A stretch of 64,000 nt of DNA from Blasia pusilla (lineage: Eukaryota > Marchantiophyta > Marchantiopsida > Blasiales): the NCBI GenBank assembly GCA_050084515.1, contig CM114273.1, positions 30,628,001 to 30,692,000 on the forward strand, written 5' to 3'. Within the stretch, counting starts at the first letter, position 1, and each line of letters begins with the position of its first letter. The notes beneath the pieces were generated by a model. That model saw only the letters and a list, made by a program, of their open reading frames with translations, was not told the DNA's origin and did not search any database. This document shows, piece by piece, positions 35,921 to 45,989 of the stretch. A program made the translations under genes and the position numbers.

Positions 35921-37015
35921 CGTTGCTATTTAACAAAATCTAGATTGAGTATCCATGTGAGATAGTTTAGGTCCATTGCATGACCTAATACATGTCTTTG
36001 TGATGTCTCTAATCCATTTTAGCTGCTACTATTTTACCCATAGAGAAACGCATTACTTGTTCTCACTCATATGTAGTAAGCTCCTCCAATGCCCATGCCT
36101 AATCATCCCACATCATCCTTGGTCCTCCCTGATGAAAGACATGGGATGTCGGAAAGCTCACCAAAGTAGAAAATTATGCCCTTAAATTCCTCACTATATT
36201 AGATACAACCAACAAAGGTCTATCATCACGGATCACTACTTGATTCTATTTACCATAGGAAGTTTCATCACCATCATCCATGCATCTTATAATCTCATTT
36301 CCACCCTAGCTGATAGGCAATCCTCTACTCTCAAAAATCAAGGATGAACGCAAAGGGATACAACACCGTACTCCCTACTAAAACATCTTACTTGCATATG
36401 TGCACACTATCACACTATCTATGGCATGCTCTAACTAGACTCTAGCAATCAACTCCTAACAAGTCTTAATTTGTGTTGGTGAAACACCCTTAATGGATAT
36501 CTATATTTGAAAGGGATATGGATCCATGTCTCCTTTCCGAGACCTTGATACTAAACGTGTTGCGTGCTCTAACATCAAGGGCCAATTACACTCCCAGATT
36601 AAGTAGGACATGATGTAGATGATACACCATACATGTTGGACTTACCAAGTGGAGCCCACCACTATGGTTATCCAACAACATGACATCATGGCTTATTCTA
36701 TTGCAAGTATAGTTGGTAGATCCGCTAACTAGCAACTACAGCTTGCCATAAATCTATGAGGAACGTTCCAAGCATATGCTCTAGCTAAGGGAAGATCCCC
36801 CATTTTCTCGCCCACTACCTACAGAGAGGCAATAAACTCTCCATGCTCATAAATCATGGCGGCCAGTCGGAACACCTCAATTATTCCAAATCCTACTATT
36901 GCTAAGTCTATGGCCAAAAATAATGAATCTCGAGCATGACACACCATAGTGTCCATCCCTGAGTTCCTTTGACAACATAAATGACTGAGGAACCTAGAAC
37001 TCTCACCCATCTATT
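35921..37015 (-). pseudogene. Gypsy relic, protease region to methyltransferase C-terminus
   Basis: Read on the minus strand from 37010: DSLFLAIDLAIVGFGIIEVFRLAAM aligns with 14.23-14.31 kb in the large element. LDN-SGG-LVSPT at about 36680-36630 aligns with the 14.5 kb protease region. VGSTVLYPFAFILDF at about 36390 follows, then VVIRDDRPLLV at about 36225. The methyltransferase end follows at about 36165-35940, with TLVSFPTSHVFHQGGP, EQVMRFSMG and HVLGHAMDLNYLTWI. Motifs I to VIII of the methyltransferase are missing through an internal deletion of roughly 0.9-1 kb relative to the plus-strand copy. Many stops are present. Confidence 0.82.
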
Positions 37016-37017
37016 AT

Positions 37018-37315
37018 GGAAAATTGCTAAACAAGCATAATTGGTGGAAAACGGCTCTCTCACACACACATACCATGGAGAACAAAATTTTCAATGAGAG
37101 AATGAGTGGAGGCTAGCCCCCTTCTCAATTATATAGGGTAAGTATAAGCAACACTAACCCTAACCTTAACCATAGTCTCGAGTTAGACTAACTGTGATTA
37201 ACTAATCATAGTTAAGATAATCGTGCTTAAGTGACTAACCAAGATTAAGCTTACCTACTTCGTGTGAGTACCAAATGTAGCAGTTCAGGTATCTCATGAG
37301 CTTGACTATATTCTT
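37018..37315 (-). repeat. Copia LTR (minus strand), abutting the gypsy relic
   Basis: It matches 7800-8085 in the same orientation and 1975-2213 in inverse orientation, including CACCATGGAGAACAAAA-like, CTAACCCTAACCTTAACC, TCTCGAGTTAGACTAA and CGTGCTTAAG. No copia coding sequence was recognised next to it, so it is probably a solo LTR or a severely truncated copy. It joins the gypsy relic at about 37015. Confidence 0.8.
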
Positions 37316-37519
37316 CTTTCATGGCTTGTAGATTATCTCTATATTAAATCATGCAAGGTACTAATGCCAATAAAGTTACTTTGACGATATCTTGTCTTCA
37401 CTTGCAAAATACTTGTGAGTAATATTGATGGTGAAACTCATTAAGTGTGTACTATGCAACAAGTAGACTTGCCACTTCTTAAGGCAATGAACCACCACAT
37501 ACATTCCCCACTCATGAGT

Positions 37520-39120
37520 TGGCTAATTTTTCTCTGACTGCGCCGAATTATAAGACAATGCTTGACCTTCTTGGTTCAACACCCCCCTAATTTTAAATTT
37601 TGAAGCATTCATCTCAATTTCGAATGGGATTGGGACTTGTGGAACCTTGAGTAGAAAAGGATTACGAACAAAATAATTCAATTGGTTAAGCACTTGTTGG
37701 AATATTGTTTCCCTCTTTGTCAAATCAAACAACGTTAACATCTGTCCAAAATTGGCAACATCCTAGATTGATGTAAATTCCTTGGTGTAGGCCAATACTT
37801 GATACCTTCAAGCATATCATGATTGGGTCGTAAATCTTCACGCATCAAAGTGTGGCCCATTAATCCCACCTCTTAGACCATGAACAGACATTTGGAAGGC
37901 TTAGCAAACAACTTGTTCTTCCTTAGATACCCCAAGGCTTCTTCATGGAGAATCTCGTGTTCTTACTAGGTCAATGAATAGATGAGGATGTCATCCAAGA
38001 AAACCACTACTAGCAATAGACTTGAACAAATAAACCACATTGGTCAATATAAACAGCATCTCTAGGAACCGTACCTTGTCCTCAACACAGTCTTATGTTC
38101 ATCCCCTTTAATTAGTGATTCAAATTTGGTAATATCCTAGACTTAGGTTTATCTTGTAAAAATACCCGATCCCATCACCACATCAAAGAAGTATCTTCTA
38201 ATGTCAAAGCATGCTTGTTCGTGATGATCTTTTTATTCAACATCCAACAATCCACATCAACTGCATAGATCCATCTTTCTTAGAGATAAACAGGGAAGAA
38301 ACTCCAAATGAAAATGTACTTGAGAAAATGAACTTACTTTTCTCCAATGTCTTGATGTGCTCATATAAGAGTTTCCTTTCTTGAAAAAAATATTTTGTAA
38401 GGGTTAGTCATGATTGGAGTCGTTCCAAGTTCAAGTATGATCTTGTGAAGTTGTGATCAACTTACCACCTAGGAGCTAATATTTTCAATCTTATCAATCT
38501 TTCCAACATTTTCCTCATTAGAGCCATCGACATAGGATTTCCTTTTAGTTCTTCCACTAGTAGTACTTCTTTTGATTGGGATTCCAACGTTATAAAAAAC
38601 AAACCCTAGTTGGAAGTCCCCCTTGAGATTCTTCTCAAACTTTTTTGTAGAAATTAATAGTGCAACATACTTTTCTTGATTATCCCTGAAATTTGAGGAG
38701 TAAATTTTTTTATATGGATTTCAAGAACCTTCATGGTAGTATCGTTGCCAAGAAGAACCTCTAATATGCCTTGGGTAGATCTAATCATTATGGGATACAG
38801 ATGCAAGAATAAAACGATAGAATCATATCTATGTTTTCTAAGGCACATATAGAAAAATATCCCTAGCACTAAACTTGGTTTCAACTCCTAAAATCTCCAT
38901 CTTGATGTTCAACACGTGGGTCAAGATCGCTCCCAAGTATTAATCAAATACACAACAAGTTGGGGTTGCTCCATGTCGATTGTTGACACTCCTAATCTCT
39001 CTATCGCCTTGGGATCTATGTAGTTGTAGCTCACTCTTATATCAACCAACCTTGCAACCAATGTCAAAACATATTTTCTTACAATAGTACCTCGACTAGA
39101 AACCAACTTTACTTACACTC
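37520..39120 (-). pseudogene. Second Ty3/gypsy family relic (protease, RT, RNase H)
   Basis: Read on the minus strand: a protease-like segment with YIDPKAIERLGVSTID (about 39040-38980), heavily decayed RT with the catalytic box FLDDILIYS at about 38006-37976, and an RNase H start with FEIEMNASKFKIRGVLNQEG at about 37670-37580. The sequence differs clearly from the methyltransferase-bearing family, which has YIDDILIFSS and [11 protein letters not shown]. Frames are shattered. Confidence 0.75.
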
Positions 39121-39130
39121 TTGGGACAAT

Positions 39131-39162
39131 ACCTTTTAAGAGTCATTAGACTCTTAAAAGGT
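39131..39162. repeat. 14-bp perfect inverted repeat at the junction of two gypsy relics
   Basis: ACCTTTTAAGAGTC (39131-39144) and its complement (39149-39162) flank a 4-base loop. It sits just between the minus-strand gypsy relic and the start of the plus-strand copy. Confidence 0.7.
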
Positions 39163-39169
39163 TTTCCTG

Positions 39170-42100
39170 GGATTTCTCACAGGAGTGATTGCAATACCGT
39201 CACTATTAGAGGTATCAAGACGTCATGTCTTGGGTTAGGCGATGGACATGAACTTTTCGACATGGATTTTTAGCTTAGCAGTAGTTGAGCAACGTCGTTT
39301 GAGGATGGGACAGATTACAGTTGTTTCGTTGGTGAGCCCCACGCATACCAAGACGGTTGATGCAATGGCTAGGGGCGAGACCCGAGGAGATCAACACACC
39401 AAGGATGATCGGGAGAGACACCCTTGGACTTCTTGGGATGTTTTGCACGTATGCCAAGAGATGGCAGCCACAACATCAAGCGTGGTTCCGTGTACTACAC
39501 CTGGAGGAGATGAGATGTTGTAGTTGGTTATAGGGGAGCTGTCGAGTTCTATTTTCTGAGACAGGGTTGCACCATAGTAACTACTGATACCCGCGTCGGA
39601 GAGTCCTATCCCATAGTCATGATGGAGACTTGAGAGCCAGATATGGGCCCTAAGTTGACGGGAGGAAAGCGACGCTAGATACATAAGTTCTTGAGGAGTT
39701 ATAGGAGTTAGTATGCATGATTTGGGTATGCTGAAGGATCCAAGGATTTGCATTGAGTTGTCGTGCAACACGCCGATCTTCCGAGGACCCTACAGGTATA
39801 GTGACATGGAGAGGGCTCTGATTCAGAGTAGGAGCTAAGACTTGGTTGAAGCAAGACTAGTGGAAATGTCGCATGGAGAGTATGAATGTGCCACTATTAT
39901 GCTCGCCAAGAAGGATGTGCATGGCAACTAGAAGGATAGGGGGATGTGTGGAGATTACCAACCTATGAATCAGTAGACAAAGTCTGATAGGTACGCCATG
40001 CCCACCCTTGGGGAGATCTTTGATGCTATTGGTCATGCAAAGGTCTTCAGTTCGTTAGATCTTTGAGCCGGAGACCATCAATTGCCTATCAGATTAGAGG
40101 ATAGGCAGAAGACGACATTTTGGGACATCGATCCTCAAGGGAAGGATTGCTTGTAAGTGTGGCGTTTCTTACCATTTGGGTTAAAGAACCCTCTGGATGA
40201 GTTTTAGAGGGTCATGGATAGGATCTTCGCAGGTTTGGATTTTGCTTGGTGTTATATTGATGATATGGTAGTCTTTAGCACCACGATTAAGAAGCATGAG
40301 CGACATCTAGAGGAGGTATTTTGACGATTGTAGTTACATGGGCTGAAGTTAGATCTAGGCAAGTGCAAGCTCTTCTACGACCAGATTAAGTACCTAGGTC
40401 ACACCATATACCCAAGTGTCCTTGGTGTGCAGAAGACGAAGGTAGAGGCTATTTCACGTATTTCACGCCCTACAGATGTGAGTCAAGTTCGTGCATTCAT
40501 AGGATTGGCGAACTTCTATTGACGATACGTCAAGGGTTTCAGTTCGATTGCAAAGCTGCTAACCTTACTAACCAAGGTGGATTAGGAGTGACACTAGGGG
40601 GATGAGCAAGAGAGAGCATTTCAGCTGCTCAAGGACAGTTGATGTCCGCGCCCTTATTGAGGAGACCGATCAGAGGATGTCCTTTCCAGTTGCATACCAA
40701 TTGGAGCATGTTCGGGCTTGGAGCCGTGCTCACCCAACATGACGATGAGGGTAGTGAGTTTGTGGTGGCTTATGCTAGTCGCTCGAACAACGCTGTAGAA
40801 GCGAAGTATAGCTCATATGAGGGTGAGTGCTTGGCTGCAGTGTGGGCAGTTGCGCATTTCAGGTGTTAACTATTCGCAACCCCTCTACCATCATTATTGA
40901 ACATCAGCCACTTAAGTGGTTGATGGAGTCCGACAAGCTTACAAGGAAGCTTGCGAAGTGGGCTCTTTTGTTGTAGGAGTATGACTTCCAGACGATACAT
41001 AGAATTGGGACACTCAACCAGGATGCAGATGGTTTGAGTTGTAATCCATACCCGAGTCAGCGATGCAATAGGAGCTTGTTGGCACGGAGAGAGTGATGAG
41101 GAGTTGGTGCCACGATGGCACGCGTCAACTTATTTGGGTTTTTGGCTATGGAGAGCCAGATTGCTGAGACTTTGATGGCAAGGTCTGATGGACAGTCCTT
41201 AGATCCAGAGGCTGTTGAGGAGATGACAGGTGGCCAAGACATTCACGACGATGGAGTGGTCTTGGAGTACGTGCATACTTATAGCGTCGCGAGCACAGTG
41301 GGTACTAGAGAGGGGGATCAGATCCTACAGCAAGCTAGACGGTTCTAATGGGAGGAGACACATGTGTTGCGAGTTTGGGAGGATGATAGAGTATGTGTAG
41401 TGCCTCATCCTTCAGAGAGAGAGAGCACGTTTGGTGCGTCATGCCCACGAGGAGTTGGGTCATTTTGGAGTGAAGCGGACGTATAACTTGCTCCAGATAC
41501 AATATTGGTGGCGAGGCATGTAAACTGACGTTCATTAGTTTGTTTCCAGGTGCATGGTGTGTAATCGGGTCCGGGCATGATTCAATGCTCCGACTCCATA
41601 GTTGTATCCACTTTTGATCATGGGTTTAGGTTATAGATGGAGTTTGGATTTTATAGGACCTTTACTTTTGACGGAGTCGTTATGTGTTGGTGATGGTTGA
41701 GCACTTCTCAAAGCGGATAGAGTTGTTTGCATTGCTTGAAAAAGCGATTGAGGGAGTCGCGTTTGCCTTCCTAGATGGAGTGCTGAGTCATTACGACGCA
41801 CTAGTTCTTTTAAGAGTTTTAGGTTTTCCAAAGTTTGGGCATCCCTTGTATCTTTGTGTTATCTTAAAGAATTAAATAGATTTCAACCTTGTTCCTCTTG
41901 CTTAAAATCCAACTATGTTTACTGATATTGATAGACCACGGTACAAAGTTTCGCAGGGAATTTCGGGCCTTGTGTGATCAGGCGCTGATCAACCACTACA
42001 CCACTTTCAGAGATAATCCTGAGGCGCATGGACTAGCGGAGCGGGTTGTGCAGACGGTGAAGAGAGGATTGCGCAAGTATGGCTTACAGAGAGGTCATCT

Positions 42101-42254
42101 AGGAGATTGGGACCTCCAGTTGTCGTGGTTGGCGATGCGATATAGATTCAGCCACAAGTTGAGGCCACAAGTAACCTACGAGAGCACGTTTCCCCTTATT
42201 TGGAACCATAGTGAGAAACTTACTATTTCGAGTAAGTTACCTTTTTTGGCATAG
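39170..42254 (+). pseudogene. Gypsy relic of the methyltransferase family: methyltransferase tail, RT, RNase H, integrase
   Basis: The copy starts within the end of the methyltransferase: AMDMNFSTWIFSLAVVEQR at about 39240-39296 aligns with 16192-16248. RT follows, with DMERALIQSRS (keeping the CAG that is TAG at 16746), RMCGDY and the box CYIDDMVVFS at about 40252. RNase H ([19 protein letters not shown] at about 40680; YEGECLAAVWAVAHFR at about 40818) and the integrase follow, with RHAHEELGHFGVKRTYNLL at about 41438, ALCDQALI and AHGLAERVVQTVKRGLRKYG at about 42025. The integrase HHCC domain is single here, and the core contains an extra segment of about 125 bases at 41801-41926. Frames are broken by many stops. 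Confidence 0.9.
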
Positions 42255-42274
42255 TTTACTTTCCACTTTGGGAA

Positions 42275-42690
42275 GTGGTCCTTGACCCGCTACAACAGAT
42301 CAAGATCCAAAGAGATGACCATAGGTTACCGAGGAGAGAGCTTGGGAGAGGGAAGGGGATATATCTCCAAGAGAGAGAGAGTTTGAGAGCTCATTCTCCC
42401 TTTGTTGAACCTCTCGGCGTGAGTTGGCAGAGCTATTGTCCTCCTTGCCTTGTGTGTAACCCAAGCCTCTCATTAGGAGAGTGGGTTTGGTTTGATATGA
42501 GAGAGAATGCACACCATGGAGAACTTGGTGTGAGATGTGATGAAAATTTGTGATAGGTTTATTGAAGACATTTTGATTCTTTTCGTCTCGTTGTTTGGAT
42601 GCCATGCGTTAACATGAGATCGTGCATGTTTGTGTGTATGTTGGATGACAACGAAATACGATACATAACAATGTGTATGCGCACGACATC
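42275..42690 (+). repeat. Dispersed repeat downstream of the integrase, possible LTR remnant
   Basis: It has a TATA-like GGGGATATATCTCC at about 42356 followed by a (GA)n stretch, then AGCTCATTCTCCCTTTGTTG and the block shared with 9757-9890, and TGTGTATGCGCACGA near 42670. The position directly after the integrase and the promoter-like layout suggest a 3' LTR, but no exact partner is present. Confidence 0.5.
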
Positions 42691-43264
42691 TTTTTCCAAG
42701 CCGGATATGATCTTCACATACTCGATTCTTTGAATCTCCCTCTTTTCATATTCCGATTGGATTTACTCTCATCCATCCTTTATTGAGGGCTCTTTTGTTT
42801 TTTCTAGCCTTCTCTTGAGTTTACCTCGTGTGAGGTCTATTCATTAGATTGAGAGGAGACATTCATTCTTTTCCTGATTTACATTCATCATTACAAAATC
42901 ACACCCCTCTAACCACCGTGCAAATAGAATCCAAGGGAATGAGTTTTGTCTATGTCGAATCTCCTTGTTTAATTAATTTTCAAGAAGTTAAAAGGGACAT
43001 TTCGATCACCACTCCAATAGAAAGCACTCTGTCTTAACAACATTCTAGTAATTCCTCAACCTTGAGATGAATGATATGCCCGATTGGTTGACAACTGTCC
43101 GGAAGTGGACGATGGGGCACGCCAATAGAGTTCAATTTTTATTCGATAGAGTTCAACTTGTGTAATTGCCAAAAAAGTCTCACTCTACCTGAGCCCAAGA
43201 TTGGTAAAACAATCTGCAAATGTAAAAGTATGTGGACCCAAAGAGGCACCCATCATGAACAACC
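42691..43264. other. Spacer, no supported gene
   Basis: Nothing recognisable. It includes the 3' flank of the HIG1-domain gene. Confidence 0.5.
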
Positions 43265-45440
43265 TCACCAATTTATGACAATGGACGGTTGCCCAACATC
43301 TAGCGCAGAGTCATCTGCTCCACTGTCCTCTCCTGTGAGCTGAAAAAATTGAAGACTATCTTCTTGCCATAGTTTTGACAAGTCATACAAATCTGGATCC
43401 AAAACACTTCTAGGATCGAGTTCTGCATCCGTCTGCTCTTCATCTGAGGAAAAATTATTCTTGTCACCACTGGCCTGAACAACATCTCTGCATCATGCAG
43501 TAAGAACTAGCACCTGATGTGAAATCACTGCCAGAAATATATAGGCTCCAACATTGTTGGATCCAGACAGGAGATGGCAAGAGGATTCCTGTGGGCAGTC
43601 ACCTCTGGAACCAGACATATCCTCCAAGCTGAGGTGGTGCTAAGCTCTCATGTGCGTATACAAGGAAGTTTGGAGCACACTTCCCAAATTGTGCATGAAG
43701 GGTTTTTCACTGACTGCCACTTACATAGACAGTGCCAACCATCAAAGCAACTGTGGCTCCTTGCATGACCACTCGCGCTCGCATCAGCATCTGACTTCGG
43801 TAAGATTTTCCTTGTTTAAATGAGTAGAGACCTGCCAGCAGTACACCAGCTGTGGCAAAAGCACCTGCAAAACACACACCATCACCTGTTACTTCTTCCC
43901 TGCCCACAAACTTTCTTACATGACAGTTAACTTCTTAATGGCTGCACACATTCAGAGAGTTTCACAGTCAGATTTCCTACCTGAAGCTAAAAAGTTGAAG
44001 GATGAAAGTCAGTGGAGAAAAACAATTAGCCACAGCTTCCGATTGGGGAGAAAGCTGACTGTATTTATCAACAAAAAGGACAACGGAGCTCAGCACGGTA
44101 AGCTCCAAGGCGATATTCAAACCGGGTCTCCTGGTGTTTACAGATCCCTGTTTTGTGTCATGACTATGAAAATCATATCAGTGTCTTTGGGGAAACTGTG
44201 CCACCAAAGAAGCACTAATTTCTTGTGACTGCCTACTCGCTGAAGTCTTGGGCGAGTTTTCATGCGGTTCTCAGACAGTGAGGAGTTGGGTTCATTCATC
44301 AAAACATCTTACGAGATTGCTGACCACGAAAAACGATGACAAATTTCAAGGACGCTGGCTGCAGACTTGGTACAGATCCTAGGATTTTTTCGTAGAGGAC
44401 ACGACCTGGTAGCATATTCTTGTCTCCGACTTCGAGTTAGTCGAAGTGAAGGCCATCAAAGCAGAGGAGTAGAATGTTGACAACCAAAAGTGTTTTCAGC
44501 AGCTTTGCCTCCCTATGCAACTCCCTACTCCCTGAGTTGGGATTCCAATGTTCAAGGCTCCACACCGTCAATGAGATAAGAGGGCGTTGAGATGAAAAGC
44601 TCAACGCCCAACAGCGAGTATCCGCTTGAACGGTTCCTCGTCCGGATCACCAACCAAGAAACAACGAGGAAACAACGAGGAGCAGTCATGGGGCAAATTC
44701 TGATCGTGTATTAGCAGCTTTCCCTCGCAACCGAACTCCCTGAACCCTGCTTTCCCATGTTCAACGTTTAACATCGTCACCACACGCGTCGTTCACGTCA
44801 CCAATTAAGAAACAAAAACGCTAGTCAAGGAGCGATCTCTGGCTCTTTGCAGTAAACCCAAAGCAGGAGAACCGGTCTTCACAGTTCTCCATTCCTCAGC
44901 GTCCCTACTCTTACGGCTGCGGGAACAAGGTTCGCAATAAAATGCTGTGTGACAATACCCATCGAAAGGTCGAGAAAGCAGAGCCAATGAACATTTGTGA
45001 GCCCTAAAGAGAACCCGCTTGTGCCAATCGACAGCCTCCAACAAAGCCAATGATTGCAGCGAATTCATACCACGATGAAAGCAAGTTGATACAAATGCTT
45101 GGTGCCAGCGAGTTAATCATGTTTTTTCGACTCCCGACGTCGGAAGTCATACTAGCACGAAAATCAGGACTTGAGCGATAAACAGTGGGGAGCGAATTCT
45201 TTCATTCATTCATGAATTGTCAAGGTGAAAGAAAGGTTTGGAAGTCAGTCATGTACACAAGGTATAAACTGCATAGGAAACCATCTCGAATCAGGGCATG
45301 CATCTGAAAGAGCTTGGGTCAAGGGGAGCGGAAGCGGAGCGTTCCACAACTACACCTATCGGCACGAGGGGGTTGCGATGGTCCTTCTTGGTTTGGAACA
45401 TGTCCTCGACCTCCATGGCTTCCTGATCGGTGGAAACCAT
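43265..45440 (-). CDS. HIG1-domain mitochondrial inner-membrane protein
   Basis: Three exons with matching phases give 144 aa: 45440-45356, 43864-43725 and 43474-43265 (TGA at 43267-43265). Exon 1 encodes an acidic N-terminus and NPLVPIG. Exon 2 encodes the HIG1 core GAFATAGVLLAGLYSFKQGK followed by MLMRARVVMQGATVALMVGT, two membrane helices joined by the conserved charged loop with RAR. HIG1 proteins (yeast Rcf1/Rcf2, animal HIGD) assist assembly and regulation of respiratory complexes III and IV. Exon 3 adds an acidic 69-residue tail (DEEQTDAELDPRSVLDPDLY and onward) beyond the usual short end; both junctions are phase 0. The tail could be a real extension or a wrong splice choice. The gene is head-to-head with the one-helix protein gene. 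Confidence 0.85.
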
Positions 45441-45989
45441 GCCTTGCTGCTTTCAAATCCTCCCTTCCCTCCTGCTTCTCCGCCCGACACGATCGCCCTC
45501 CTCCACACCTTCTTCTGCCCACAAGCCTACCGCGGGAAAAGACAGCAGATGCTCACAGTTTCATTGCCCAGTTGGATCTTTCTTTCTCACTCAGGCAAGA
45601 GCGATAGAACCCACATTCGAGAGCCACACATCACTCAGAGGTGCATCCAACAATTTTAACCGGAGAGCAATGTTAACGACAACTCAGAGAGGATGTTAAC
45701 CTGAGAATACTGTGTGCACACTCTTGGTTTAGTTGGCTAGGTCGGAGGTGGGACACGTCGGACAAAGACGCACTTTTTGAGCTGCCCATCTGGCAGCCCC
45801 TTTCAACGAACGTGCACTTCTAACAGCCCTGAGCTTCTCCACATCATTCGGCATGAGAGGATGGAGAAAAAGTCCTCCCTTCGCAGGATGGGTGTGATGG
45901 ATATCCTCCTCCTGCGGGGAAGGCAGAGGTAGCGATCACCCAAATCCAAGCTGTAGAAGAGAGAAGCTGAAGAAGAGAGAGAGAGAGAG
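45441..45989. promoter_or_regulatory. Shared divergent promoter region
   Basis: 549 bases separate the start codons of the HIG1-domain gene (-) and the plastid one-helix protein gene (+). A purine (GA)n tract lies just before the plus-strand ATG (about 45968-45990). No clear TATA box is seen on either side. Confidence 0.5.

Noticed and set aside
45225-45699. Plus-strand open frames over HIG1 exon 1
   Set aside because: They are antisense to a well-supported exon and have no recognisable domain.
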